In this document: positions 1-9,131 of the stretch, one piece after another
Numbering within the stretch: the first letter of the stretch is position 1
Layout of the letters: each line of letters begins with the position of its first letter
Origin: an uncultured Muribaculaceae bacterium
GTDB taxonomy: Bacteria > Bacteroidota > Bacteroidia > Bacteroidales > Muribaculaceae
Length of the DNA stretch: 64,000 bases
Assembly: GCA_947176745.1 (NCBI GenBank)
Contig: CAMWRV010000005.1
Span: 1-64,000 of the forward strand
Reading direction: 5' to 3'
Program-made: the position numbers and the translations under genes
The notes under the pieces: generated by a model
Told to the model about the DNA's origin: nothing
The model's input: only the letters and a program-made list of their open reading frames with translations
Databases searched by the model: none

Positions 1-3000
1 GCCGTTTCCGTCAGAACCTTCTCGGTAAGCGTGTCGACTATTCGGCTCGTTCGGTGATCGTCGTAGGACCCGAGCTCAAGATGCATGAGTGCGGCATTCC
101 CAAGCTCATGGCGGCAGAGCTTTACAAGCCTTTCGTGATCCGCAAGCTCATAGAGCGCGGCATCGTGAAGACTGTCAAGAGTGCCAAGAAGATCGTCGAC
201 CGCAAGGAACCCGTAGTATGGGATATCCTCGAACATGTCATGAAAGGTCACCCCGTGTTGCTGAACCGTGCCCCGACACTTCACCGTCTCGGTATCCAGG
301 CATTCCAGCCCCGGATGATCGAGGGTAAGGCAATCCAGCTCCACCCGCTCGCATGTACGGCATTCAATGCCGACTTCGACGGTGACCAGATGGCTGTGCA
401 CCTTCCTCTCAGCAATGAGGCGATCCTTGAGGCGCAGATGCTCATGCTCGGTGCCCACAACATTCTCAACCCCGCCAATGGAGCACCTATCACCGTGCCT
501 TCGCAGGACATGGTGCTCGGTCTGTACTATATAACCAAGCTCCGCAAGGGCGACAAGGGTGAGGGTACCATATTCTACGGTCCCGAAGAGGCGGAGATCG
601 CCTATAACGAAGGTCGTGTCACTCTTCATGCGCCTGTAACGATCCTCGTGGAGGATGTGGTAGACGGCAAACCTGTCAAAGTCCTCAGAGACAACACTTC
701 TGTAGGACGTGTCCTGTTCAACCAGTATGTGCCCAAGGAGATCGGATATGTCAACGAGATCATATCTAAGAAATCTCTCCGCGGAATCATCAGCAATGTC
801 ATCAAGACTTGCGGTGTGACGCGTTCGGCCCAGTTCCTCGACGATATCAAGAATCTCGGATACAGAATGGCATTCCGCGGCGGTCTGAGCTTCAACCTCG
901 GCGACGTGATCATACCCGAGGAGAAGGCCCAGTACGTGGCCGAGGGTCATGCTCAGGTCGAAGAGGTGCTCAACAACTACGCAATGGGTTTCATCACCGG
1001 TAACGACCGTTACAACCAGGTGATCGATATCTGGACACATGTAAACGACCATCTCGCATCCACGCTGATGAAGCAGATGGAAGAGGACCAGCAGGGATTC
1101 AACTCTGTCTACATGATGCTTGACTCCGGTGCGCGTGGTTCGAAAGACCAGATTCGTCAGCTTTCAGGTATGCGTGGTCTTATGGCGAAGCCCCAGAAGG
1201 CAGGTGCCGAAGGTGGTCAGATCATCGAGAACCCGATTCTTGCGAACTTCAAGGAGGGTCTGTCGGTGCTTGAGTACTTCATCTCTACCCACGGTGCGCG
1301 TAAGGGTCTTGCCGACACCGCGCTCAAGACAGCCGACGCCGGTTATCTGACTCGTCGTCTCGTCGATGTCGCCCACGACGTGATCATCAACGAGGAGGAC
1401 TGCGGAACGCTCCGCGGCCTTGTATGCACCGAGATTAAGAACAATGAAGAGGTTGTGGCATCGCTCTCTGAGCGTATCCTCGGTCGTGTGTCTGTGCACG
1501 ATGTTGTCGATCCCTATAATCCTGAGGATATCATCGTCCGCGCAGGTGAGGAGATCACCGAGGCTGCTGCGGAGCGCATAGAGAAATCTCCGATCGAGTC
1601 TGTCGAGATCCGTTCGGTCCTTACGTGCGAGTCGAAGAAAGGCGTCTGCGCCAAATGCTACGGACGCAATCTCTCCACTCACCGCATGGTGCAGAAAGGT
1701 GAGGCAGTCGGCGTGATCGCCGCCCAGTCGATCGGTGAGCCGGGTACTCAGCTTACACTCCGTACGTTCCACGTCGGTGGTGTGGCCGGTAACGTCGCTG
1801 CGAAGAAGGATGTGACCACTCGTCATGACGGTCGTCTTGAGATCGAGGAGCTCCGCACGGTCAAAGACAAGGACGGAGTAGATATCGTAGTCGGTCGTAT
1901 GGCCGAGATGCGTATCGTCGAGCCCAAGTCTGGCATAGTGCTCATGAACGCCAACATACCCTATGGTTCGAGACTCTACTGCAAGGAGGGTCAGGAAGTC
2001 ACCGCCGGAACCATGATCTGCGAGTGGGACCCTTTCAACGCCGTTATCGTGGCTGAGGAAGGCGGTACCGTCCGTTTCGAGAATGTCGAAGAGGGTGTCA
2101 CCTACCGCGTCGAGTCGGAAGAGGGCACCAACCTCCACGAAAAGATAATCATCGAGTCTAAGGACCGTACTAAGGTCCCCTCGGCTCAGCTCTACGGCTC
2201 CGATGGCGAACTCATCCGCACATATTCTCTCCCTGTGGGCGCACACCTTCTCATCAACGAAGGCGACAAGCTCTCTCCGGGTGAGGTGTTCGTGAAGATT
2301 CCGCGTGCGAGCAACAGTGCCGGTGACATCACGGGCGGTCTGCCCCGTGTCACTGAGCTGTTCGAGGCTCGCAACCCGTCGAACCCTGCAGTCGTGTCCG
2401 AAATCGACGGTGAGGTCATGATCGGTAAGATCAAAAGAGGTAACCGCGAGATTTCCGTAACAAGCAAGCTCGGTCAGGAGAAGAAGTATCTCGTGCCCCT
2501 GTCGAAGCAGATTCTTGTGCAGGAGAACGACTATGTGCGTGCCGGAACTCCTCTTTCCGACGGTGCCACAACTCCTGAGGATATCCTCAACATCATGGGC
2601 CCGACGGCAGTTCAGGAATACATTGTGAACGAGGTTCAGGATGTATACCGCATGCAGGGTGTGAAGATCAACGACAAGCACTTCGAGGTAATCGTCCGCC
2701 AGATGATGCGCAAGGTCAACATCATCGATCCGGGTGACACCCGCTTCCTTGAGCAGCAGATCGTCGACAAGCGCGACTTCATGGATGAGAACGACAGCAT
2801 CTGGGGCAAGAAGTACATTACCGATGCCGGCGACAGCCAGACCTACCGTGCGGGCATGATCATCACGCAGCGCAAGCTCCGCGACGAGAACTCGTCGCTC
2901 AAGCGCAAGGATCTCCGCACCATGACTGTCCGCGACGCGGTGCCCGCCACTTCGCGCCAGATTCTTCAGGGTATCACCCGTGCCGCTCTCCAGACTTCAA

Positions 3001-3248
3001 GCTTCATGTCGGCTGCTTCATTCCAGGAAACCACCAAGGTGCTCAATGAGGCCGCCATCAACGGCAAGTCAGACACTCTCGAAGGAATGAAGGAGAATGT
3101 GATCTGCGGTCATCTGATTCCTGCAGGAACAGGTCTTCGCGAGTATCAGAAACTTGTAGTGGCCAATAAGGAGGAACTCGCTGCTCTTCAGCTCACCGAC
3201 AGCCCTGAAGACATCATTGATGTCGAGCATGTCGGCATCAACGGCTGA
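1..3248 (+). CDS. rpoC: DNA-directed RNA polymerase subunit beta' (5' end outside window)
   Basis: This is the C-terminal three quarters of the RNA polymerase beta' subunit, the catalytic partner of RpoB in transcription. The reading frame is open from the first bases of the window (first whole codon at base 3), so the gene starts upstream. The active-site loop NADFDGDQM, whose three aspartates bind the catalytic magnesium, is encoded at 366-392. The second zinc site is visible as a lone Cys near 1400 and the cluster [11 protein letters not shown] near 1624-1656. Trigger-loop and bridge-helix regions lie between, and the frame ends at TGA 3246-3248. A hairpin follows at 3269-3304. Codon use is strongly biased, as expected for a highly expressed gene. 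Identity is certain; only the N-terminus is missing. Confidence 0.99.
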   Translation, partial: RFRQNLLGKRVDYSARSVIVVGPELKMHECGIPKLMAAELYKPFVIRKLIERGIVKTVKSAKKIVDRKEPVVWDILEHVMKGHPVLLNRAPTLHRLGIQAFQPRMIEGKAIQLHPLACTAFNADFDGDQMAVHLPLSNEAILEAQMLMLGAHNILNPANGAPITVPSQDMVLGLYYITKLRKGDKGEGTIFYGPEEAEIAYNEGRVTLHAPVTILVEDVVDGKPVKVLRDNTSVGRVLFNQYVPKEIGYVNEIISKKSLRGIISNVIKTCGVTRSAQFLDDIKNLGYRMAFRGGLSFNLGDVIIPEEKAQYVAEGHAQVEEVLNNYAMGFITGNDRYNQVIDIWTHVNDHLASTLMKQMEEDQQGFNSVYMMLDSGARGSKDQIRQLSGMRGLMAKPQKAGAEGGQIIENPILANFKEGLSVLEYFISTHGARKGLADTALKTADAGYLTRRLVDVAHDVIINEEDCGTLRGLVCTEIKNNEEVVASLSERILGRVSVHDVVDPYNPEDIIVRAGEEITEAAAERIEKSPIESVEIRSVLTCESKKGVCAKCYGRNLSTHRMVQKGEAVGVIAAQSIGEPGTQLTLRTFHVGGVAGNVAAKKDVTTRHDGRLEIEELRTVKDKDGVDIVVGRMAEMRIVEPKSGIVLMNANIPYGSRLYCKEGQEVTAGTMICEWDPFNAVIVAEEGGTVRFENVEEGVTYRVESEEGTNLHEKIIIESKDRTKVPSAQLYGSDGELIRTYSLPVGAHLLINEGDKLSPGEVFVKIPRASNSAGDITGGLPRVTELFEARNPSNPAVVSEIDGEVMIGKIKRGNREISVTSKLGQEKKYLVPLSKQILVQENDYVRAGTPLSDGATTPEDILNIMGPTAVQEYIVNEVQDVYRMQGVKINDKHFEVIVRQMMRKVNIIDPGDTRFLEQQIVDKRDFMDENDSIWGKKYITDAGDSQTYRAGMIITQRKLRDENSSLKRKDLRTMTVRDAVPATSRQILQGITRAALQTSSFMSAASFQETTKVLNEAAINGKSDTLEGMKENVICGHLIPAGTGLREYQKLVVANKEELAALQLTDSPEDIIDVEHVGING

Positions 3249-3268
3249 TAAGCACAGGTTATGATCTG

Positions 3269-3304
3269 AAACCTCGCCGTGCAGAATTTTGTGCGGCGAG
3301 GTTT
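3269..3304 (+). terminator. Terminator hairpin after rpoC
   Basis: An 11-base perfect inverted repeat (3269-3279 AAACCTCGCCG with 3294-3304 CGGCGAGGTTT) lies 20 bases after the rpoC stop. The T-run after it is short, so it may terminate incompletely and let some transcription reach the DUF805 gene. Confidence 0.7.
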
Positions 3305-3340
3305 GATATCAATATAATCTACTAACCTAAATTTTATCTT

Positions 3341-3730
3341 ATGTATCAGAAACAGGTATCATTCGGAGAGGCTGTAAACAAGGCTCTCGCTCAGAATTAC
3401 TGCAATTTTTCAGGCCGGGCTTCCCGCTCTGATTACTGGTGGTATGTCCTTTTTACAATGATTCTCGGTGTTGTCATTGGTTTCGTGCTCGGCATATTCG
3501 GAGCAGGCCCGACAACTGTTTCAGTGATTCAGAGTCTGGTATCTCTGGCACTTCTTCTGCCGGGACTCGGACTTAGTGTCCGCCGTCTTCATGATATTTC
3601 CAAAAGCGGCTGGTGGATATTCATATCGCTTGTGCCTCTTATCGGAGCGATTCTTCTGATCGTCTGGTTCTGCAAGCCCTCTGATCCGGGCATGAACCAG
3701 TACGGACCCGAGCCTAATATGGTAGACTAA
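3341..3730 (+). CDS. DUF805 family inner-membrane protein
   Basis: A 129-residue membrane protein of the DUF805 family (E. coli YhaH/YiiR type), whose biochemical role is unknown. The family signature is clear: GRASRSDYWW near residues 26-35, RRLHDISKSGWW in the middle, and a C-terminal segment carrying the Tyr-Gly-Pro-Glu-Pro motif. Three to four hydrophobic segments lie at about residues 36-55, 62-78 and 90-110. It stands between the rpoC hairpin and a second hairpin at 3781-3815, so it is probably expressed alone or by readthrough. The ATG at 3341 is the natural start because the DUF805 domain begins within 15 residues. Confidence 0.9.
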   Translation: MYQKQVSFGEAVNKALAQNYCNFSGRASRSDYWWYVLFTMILGVVIGFVLGIFGAGPTTVSVIQSLVSLALLLPGLGLSVRRLHDISKSGWWIFISLVPLIGAILLIVWFCKPSDPGMNQYGPEPNMVD

Positions 3731-3780
3731 ATACTGATTCTTCAAAACCGTGTCACGATTGTGTCGTGAATCAAGTCTCC

Positions 3781-3815
3781 GGGGGAAATGTACGGAAAAA
3801 CCGTTCATTTCCCCC
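3781..3815 (+). terminator. Hairpin after the DUF805 gene
   Basis: Arms 3781-3795 and 3801-3815 pair with one mismatch around an AAAAA loop, and the outer GGGGG/CCCCC ends make a strong stem. No clear T-run follows, so termination is inferred from position, 51 bases after the DUF805 stop. Confidence 0.55.
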
Positions 3816-3938
3816 GCTCTGTTTCTATCATTGTCCGGCATCCTGTTGACAGACGCATCCGAAGGCGGATTTCGTTGAGAACTGTCAAATCATCCTTATT
3901 GTTATAAAGAATATTGATCGATTCCGCAATAAACTGAT

Positions 3939-4646
3939 ATGGCACAATCAGATGATAAAAACAAGCGCATACTCGTAGTCGACGACGAGGATACACTTTG
4001 CGAAGCATTGTGTTTCAATCTTGAAGCCGAGGGATATGAGGCCGAAGCCGCGCACAGTGCTGAGGAGGCGTTATCGCTTGATCTGTCGGCCTATGATCTT
4101 GTTGTGCTCGATGTGATGATGGGAGAAATCTCCGGAGTGCAGCTTGCCCGCATCATGAAGTCCAACCCGGCCACAGCGGCAGTTCCCGTCATATTCTGCA
4201 GCGCACGCGACAGTGAGGATGATATCATATCCGGACTTGATATAGGAGCCGACGACTACATCACAAAACCATATTCATTGCGAGAGTTTCTCGCCAGAAT
4301 CAGATCCGTGCTCAGGAGGTCTGCCGCTCATAGGCAGTTGAAGCCGCGCGAACATGACAGACTCATCTATAAGGGTCTTTCTCTGTCGATTCCCGACAAG
4401 ACATGCAGTGTCGACGGCGAGACTGTAAAATTGCCCAGAAAGGAATTCGAGATCCTGAGGAAGCTGATGTCTAACCCGGGTCATGTTTTCTCACGTGAAG
4501 AACTCCTCAGAGACATATGGCCAGGAGAGACTGTGGTGCTTGACCGCGTCGTTGATGTCAATATTACAAGGATAAGGCAGAAAATCGGCGCGTATGGCAA
4601 AAATATAGTAACAAGATCAGGTTACGGATATGGCTTCGTCGAATAG
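3939..4646 (+). CDS. OmpR/PhoB-family response regulator
   Basis: A 235-residue two-component response regulator that should bind DNA when phosphorylated. The receiver domain (about 10-126) has acidic residues D15 and D16, phospho-acceptor D58 in VVLDVMM, S88 and K110. The winged-helix output domain (about 140-235) ends in the usual hairpin wing with YGYGF. The next gene, a histidine kinase, starts 17 bases before this one stops, so the two are translationally coupled partners. The Bacteroides RprY regulator has the same architecture, but I cannot assign orthology by eye. The Pit-type phosphate transporter directly downstream makes a phosphate-related role possible. No clear promoter was found in the 208-base gap before it. 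Confidence 0.93.
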   Translation: MAQSDDKNKRILVVDDEDTLCEALCFNLEAEGYEAEAAHSAEEALSLDLSAYDLVVLDVMMGEISGVQLARIMKSNPATAAVPVIFCSARDSEDDIISGLDIGADDYITKPYSLREFLARIRSVLRRSAAHRQLKPREHDRLIYKGLSLSIPDKTCSVDGETVKLPRKEFEILRKLMSNPGHVFSREELLRDIWPGETVVLDRVVDVNITRIRQKIGAYGKNIVTRSGYGYGFVE

Positions 4647-6075
4647 ACTCTCTTATCCCGCCAGACTTTTCTTCTGGCTGCTCGGCTACTCACTGCTTAT
4701 GGTGGGCTGCTTCGTGTTTTTCCAATATCACAGGGAGAAGCAGTTTAAAGCCGCTGAGCTGGACTCAAGACTGCAACTTGTCAATGAGGTCATTCTTGCT
4801 GAAATCAACAGAGGCAAGATGCCCGAAGAGATTGTATTAGATGATTTCAGTCCGTTCGAGGATCTGAGGATAAGTGTAATCTCTGACCGCGGAGACGTTC
4901 TCTATGACAATACTCTCGATACGATACACCGCACAGGTCATCTTGACCGCGAGGAGATCAGACAGGCTCTTGCCTCAGGCTCGGGCTATGCTGTCAGGCG
5001 GCACAGCGAAAGCACAGGTGAGAATTATTTCTATTCTGCACGCAAGGGAAAGCAAGGTGTAATAGTCCGCACTGCGGTGCCATATTCAGTTTCGCTCGAC
5101 AGCCTTCTTGAGGCCGACTATGGTTTTTTATGGGTAATGGGAGCGGTGACAGCCGTCATGTGTGTGCTCGGCTATTTTGCCACGAGGCGCGTTGGAATCC
5201 ACATCAGCCGCCTGAGCCGGTTTGCGGAAAACATGGAGCGGGGCGTGATGATATCCGACACCGAACCATTTCCGCATGACGAACTCGGAGACATATCCAA
5301 CCACCTTGTCCGCCTCTATGCGCGGTTGCAGCAGGCAAATGCCGACCGCGACAGGGAGCACCGCGCTGCCATGCACGAACAGAAGGAAAGAGAGCGTATG
5401 AAGAAGCGTCTGACAAGCAACATCAATCATGAGCTCAAGACTCCGGTCTCTTCCATCAGGCTTTGTGTGGAGACCATGCTTGCACATCCCGACATGAATC
5501 AGGAAAAGCGTCAGGCTTTTCTCGAGAGATGCCTGTCAGACACCAAGCGCCTTCAGTGTCTGCTTGCCGATGTCGCCGTCATAACACGGATGGACGAAGG
5601 TGGCGATGCAATAAGGAAAGAACGTCTGGATCTGGTGTCTGTCATCAGAGACGTTGTGGCTGACAGAACCCCCATGGCTGCCCGCAGAGGAATGACGATC
5701 GATGTCAGGATCGCGACTCCTGTCTATATCGAAGGAAACCGTTCGCTGCTTGAGTCTGTGTTCAGCAATCTTATCGACAATGCCGTTGCGTATAGCGGTG
5801 GGTCGGCACTTACGATCAAGGCGGATTCCCTGTCTGCCAATAAGATTGCTCTCACAGTTTCAGACAATGGCACCGGCGTGTCGGACGAACATCTGCCTCG
5901 GCTGTTCGAACGCTTCTACCGTGTCGACAAAGGGCGTTCGAGGGCAGCCGGAGGCACTGGTCTCGGGCTTGCTATCGTAAAAAATGCAGTCATGGCTAAT
6001 GGTGGAGACATCCGGGTCGAGAACCTCCGGACAGGAGGGCTTTCTTTCCGTATGACTTTCGACAGTGTCACATGA
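4630..6075 (+). CDS. Membrane sensor histidine kinase
   Basis: A 481-residue sensor kinase, partner of the preceding regulator. Order of parts: transmembrane segment about 12-32, periplasmic sensor about 33-165, second transmembrane segment about 166-185, HAMP-like linker about 186-235, then a dimerisation domain with phospho-accepting H267 in the motif SNINHELKTP. The ATP-binding domain shows the N box NLIDNAV (380-386), G1 box DNGTG (412-416) and G2 box GGTGLGLAI (441-449). All catalytic motifs are intact. The extracytoplasmic domain of about 130 residues has no ligand motif I recognise. The coding region overlaps the regulator by 17 bases and ends 91 bases before the phosphate transporter. 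Confidence 0.95.
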   Translation: MASSNRLSYPARLFFWLLGYSLLMVGCFVFFQYHREKQFKAAELDSRLQLVNEVILAEINRGKMPEEIVLDDFSPFEDLRISVISDRGDVLYDNTLDTIHRTGHLDREEIRQALASGSGYAVRRHSESTGENYFYSARKGKQGVIVRTAVPYSVSLDSLLEADYGFLWVMGAVTAVMCVLGYFATRRVGIHISRLSRFAENMERGVMISDTEPFPHDELGDISNHLVRLYARLQQANADRDREHRAAMHEQKERERMKKRLTSNINHELKTPVSSIRLCVETMLAHPDMNQEKRQAFLERCLSDTKRLQCLLADVAVITRMDEGGDAIRKERLDLVSVIRDVVADRTPMAARRGMTIDVRIATPVYIEGNRSLLESVFSNLIDNAVAYSGGSALTIKADSLSANKIALTVSDNGTGVSDEHLPRLFERFYRVDKGRSRAAGGTGLGLAIVKNAVMANGGDIRVENLRTGGLSFRMTFDSVT

Positions 6076-6166
6076 CTGCTTCTGATTTCACAAAAGATTA
6101 ACCGGCATGTAACATTTTTGAAACGATTTCCATGTTATTTTGCAAATAAAATCAAATGTAAAGTCT

Positions 6167-8455
6167 ATGGAAATATTATTTCTTTGTATAGTGGTGTTTC
6201 TGTTCATGCTCGCCATCTTCGATCTGTCGGTGGGTGTCAGCAATGATGCAGTCAACTTCCTGAACTCGGCCATAGGTTCGGGAGCAGCCTCTTTCAAGAG
6301 AGTCCTCATTGTAGCGTCGATAGGAGTCTTTATCGGTGCGGCGATGAGCAACGGCATGATGGATATTGCCCGTCATGGAATATTCAGACCCGAGCATTTC
6401 TCGTTTTACGACATTATCTGCATCTTCATGGCGGTCATGGTGACCGACATAATACTTCTCGACGTCTTTAACTCGCTGGGAATGCCGACATCGACCACAG
6501 TCTCGATGGTGTTCGAACTGCTTGGCGCCACATTTGTGGTTGCCCTCATAAAGATGGCGGGAGGTCTGGATCTTGGCCTTAACGATCTTCTAAATACCGA
6601 AAAGGCCTTGTCGGTGATACTCGGAATTTTCCTGTCGGTGGCGATAGCATTCTTTTTCGGTACAGTGGTACAGTTTCTTTCAAGAATGATTTTCTCGTTC
6701 AACTACCGCAGCCGTCTGAAATGGAAGATCGGAATATTTGGCGGCATATGCTCGACAGCGATCATTTATTTTCTGCTTATCAAGGGTGCCAAAGACCTGT
6801 CATTCATGACTCCGGAAGTGAAATTGTGGATCAAGGAGCATACCGCGGTCATCATATTGTCATGTCTGGCATTCTTTACCGTTCTGATGCAGTTGCTCCA
6901 CATGTGCCGGGTCAATGTGCTCAAGGTCGTGGTTCTGATGGGCACATTCGCACTTGCAATGGCATTTGCCGGAAACGACCTCGTGAACTTTATAGGAGTT
7001 CCGCTGAGCGGTCTTGCTTCATGGCAGGACTATGCCGCCAACGGCGGAGGTGACCTGCACGGTTTTCTCATGGGTTCTCTCAACGGGCCTGCCGACACTC
7101 CGGTATACTTCCTCATAGGAGCTGGAGCAGTGATGGTGGTATCGCTCGCCACTTCGCGCAAAGCCCGCAATGTGGCAAAGACCGAGATCGGTCTCGGCAG
7201 TCAGCAAGGTGGTGACGAGATGTTCGGCTCATCGCGAATCGCACGCCGTCTGGTCAGATGGACTCTCTCTTTTCTCGCATGGGTGAGAAGTGTGACTCCG
7301 GTGCGTGTGCGCAGATGGTTCAACAGGCGTTTCGATACTGACCAGACCATAATGGAACAGGGTGCGGCCTTCGACCTTGTCCGTGGCTCTGTCAATCTTG
7401 TGCTCGCAGGAGCTCTTATCGCTCTCGGCACTTCGCTTAAACTCCCGCTTTCCACCACTTTTGTCACATTCATGGTGGCGATGGGAACTTCGCTCGCCGA
7501 CCGCGCATGGGGCAGAGAAAGTGCTGTATTCCGGATCACAGGAGTGATTTCCGTCATTGGCGGGTGGTTTCTTACGGCAGGAGCCGCTTTCATTGGTGCC
7601 GGTCTTATTGTCGCAGCCATGCATTTCGGAGGTCACTGGGTGATGTTCCTGCTTGCTCTTATCACCGTTGTCATCATCGTCAGAAGCAACCGCAGATTCC
7701 GCAACAGGCAGAACGGTGAGAACGGAGACGCTCTTTTTCAGTCAATCATCACTTCCAAAGAAAAAGACTCGACTTGGCCGATGCTTCTGCTTTATATCAC
7801 TGAACAGCAGACAAAATTTCTCACATATGCGGCCGAAAAGTATGGCGATATGACTGCGGCTTTTGTAAACGAGAACGCAGGCGTGCTCCGCAAAACCGAG
7901 TCTGGCCTTGTAAAGCAGAAAGACATTCTCAAGAACGCGCGTAGGAAAGAGACGCTCTGCCTGCGTCATCTTACAAGGGAGATGGCGATAGAGAAAAGCG
8001 CCTGGTTCTATCTGAGCAACAACTGCTGCATGGGAATCCTCTACAACCTCAGACGTATCAACGAGGTCTGCAAGGAACATGTGGAGAATAATTTTCTCCC
8101 TCTTCCCAAACGCTATATTGGTGATTACGAACTTGTCCGCTCACGGGTCATGACTCTGTTTGCAGATACTCTTGAACTGCTCGCGTCGGGCGATATCGCG
8201 CCGATACCGCTGCTCAGACGACATTGCGACGAGATAAAAGACATTATTTCCGATACGTATTACCGGGCCCACGATCATCTCCGCGACGGTGACGCATCCG
8301 ACATGTCAGTCCTTTACGTCTACGTCAACATGCTCCAGGAAACGCAGGAAATGGTGTCTTCCATCAGAAAATATCTGCGGGCGGTCGCCAAGCTCCGCGA
8401 TCCGGAATTCCGAAGCCGCAAGAATCTCGCGTCAACTCCTGTTCATGAAAAATGA
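6167..8455 (+). CDS. Pit-family inorganic phosphate transporter with long C-terminal cytoplasmic domain
   Basis: A 762-residue inorganic phosphate permease, driven by cation symport in the characterised members. The two family half-signatures are present: GVSNDAVNF at about residues 23-31 and FAGNDLVNF at about 267-275, each followed by a small-residue-rich stretch. About ten to twelve hydrophobic segments occupy residues 1-530. The last 230 residues or so are hydrophilic and helical, resembling a PhoU-like regulator fused to the permease, which accounts for the length beyond ordinary Pit proteins. I place the start at the ATG at 6167; an in-frame TTG at 6140 would add nine residues that contribute nothing recognisable. 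It follows the two-component pair, which suggests but does not prove phosphate-linked control. Confidence 0.93.
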   Translation: MEILFLCIVVFLFMLAIFDLSVGVSNDAVNFLNSAIGSGAASFKRVLIVASIGVFIGAAMSNGMMDIARHGIFRPEHFSFYDIICIFMAVMVTDIILLDVFNSLGMPTSTTVSMVFELLGATFVVALIKMAGGLDLGLNDLLNTEKALSVILGIFLSVAIAFFFGTVVQFLSRMIFSFNYRSRLKWKIGIFGGICSTAIIYFLLIKGAKDLSFMTPEVKLWIKEHTAVIILSCLAFFTVLMQLLHMCRVNVLKVVVLMGTFALAMAFAGNDLVNFIGVPLSGLASWQDYAANGGGDLHGFLMGSLNGPADTPVYFLIGAGAVMVVSLATSRKARNVAKTEIGLGSQQGGDEMFGSSRIARRLVRWTLSFLAWVRSVTPVRVRRWFNRRFDTDQTIMEQGAAFDLVRGSVNLVLAGALIALGTSLKLPLSTTFVTFMVAMGTSLADRAWGRESAVFRITGVISVIGGWFLTAGAAFIGAGLIVAAMHFGGHWVMFLLALITVVIIVRSNRRFRNRQNGENGDALFQSIITSKEKDSTWPMLLLYITEQQTKFLTYAAEKYGDMTAAFVNENAGVLRKTESGLVKQKDILKNARRKETLCLRHLTREMAIEKSAWFYLSNNCCMGILYNLRRINEVCKEHVENNFLPLPKRYIGDYELVRSRVMTLFADTLELLASGDIAPIPLLRRHCDEIKDIISDTYYRAHDHLRDGDASDMSVLYVYVNMLQETQEMVSSIRKYLRAVAKLRDPEFRSRKNLASTPVHEK

Positions 8456-8528
8456 TAACGGATCGGGAAAGTTACAAAATGCCCTGACAGCGAAGATATG
8501 TTGTCATGATGCTTTTTTAGCTATTGCC

Positions 8529-8560
8529 GTTGCGTATTTCAATTATTATTTATATTTTTG
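8529..8560 (+). promoter_or_regulatory. Candidate Bacteroidota promoter for the small exported protein
   Basis: The -7 element TATTTTTG (8553-8560) fits TAnnTTTG. GTTG at 8529-8532 lies 20 bases upstream as a near match to the -33 TTTG. It would give a leader of about 45-50 bases before the ATG at 8616. Confidence 0.5.
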
Positions 8561-8615
8561 TGTCTGAACAGGCGTGTATGACTTATACATGCTGACAAAT
8601 CAAAAACTGAAAGCT

Positions 8616-9011
8616 ATGAGAAAGATCATTATGACTATGGCTCTTGCAGCCATTGGTGTTCTCTCATCAAATGCGGGAATCCTCATTGAGTTTTTCGACA
8701 CCAAAGTGCGTCCGGCGGCTACAATGGTTATTGATTCCCCCGAGAGCGAACTCGCATCGGAGAACCTTAAATCAGGAGTCACCGCGCTCCTGTCGGAGGA
8801 GGCCCTGTCAAAAATTGCATCGGAAATAAATTTCAAGGAGCCGGTCCGTCAGATCCTTGATTCCAATGACAGCGGAAACGATGTCAAGGCCTGGATGCTT
8901 CCGGCTTCAGATAATACCGAGGCTCTTCTTGTCATCAAGAGTGCACAGGCCAACGTAGTCATGGTTCTTACAGGCAGTGAGGACGCAGTGATGAAATCCA
9001 TCACCGAATAG
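8616..9011 (+). CDS. Small exported protein of unknown function
   Basis: A 131-residue protein that I do not recognise. Residues 1-20 form a typical signal peptide (basic MRK, then a hydrophobic core ending in SSNA), so the mature product of about 110 residues is probably periplasmic. The remainder is mixed, with alternating acidic and small residues, no cysteines, and a C-terminal hydrophobic strand followed by a short acidic helix. The ATG at 8616 is preferred over in-frame upstream starts because it sits directly before the signal peptide. A hairpin with a T-rich tail at 9025-9042 and a large palindrome at 9066-9113 close the transcript. Confidence 0.75.
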   Translation: MRKIIMTMALAAIGVLSSNAGILIEFFDTKVRPAATMVIDSPESELASENLKSGVTALLSEEALSKIASEINFKEPVRQILDSNDSGNDVKAWMLPASDNTEALLVIKSAQANVVMVLTGSEDAVMKSITE

Positions 9012-9024
9012 CACAAGAGGAGGT

Positions 9025-9050
9025 GCGGCTTACGATAGCCGCTTTATATT
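9025..9050 (+). terminator. Rho-independent terminator
   Basis: GCGGCT (9025-9030), six-base loop, AGCCGC (9037-9042), then TTTATATT. It lies 13 bases after the stop of the small exported protein gene. Confidence 0.7.
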
Positions 9051-9065
9051 AGTCCCCATCCCACA

Positions 9066-9113
9066 ATATTACAAAAGGAAGGATACCGGCCGGTATCCTT
9101 CCTTTTGTAATAT
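9066..9113. terminator. 48-base perfect palindrome between convergent genes
   Basis: Bases 9066-9089 and 9090-9113 are exact reverse complements with no loop. Outside them, AGTCCCC (9051-9057) pairs with GGGGACT (9116-9122). It lies between the plus-strand exported-protein gene and minus-strand htpG, where a bidirectional terminator would be expected. Confidence 0.65.
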
Positions 9114-9131
9114 AAGGGGACTGAATCTTCG

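Noticed and set aside
1164..2681. A 505-codon open frame on the minus strand inside rpoC
   Set aside because: It lies wholly antisense to the conserved rpoC frame, resembles no protein family, and is explained by strong codon bias on the coding strand.
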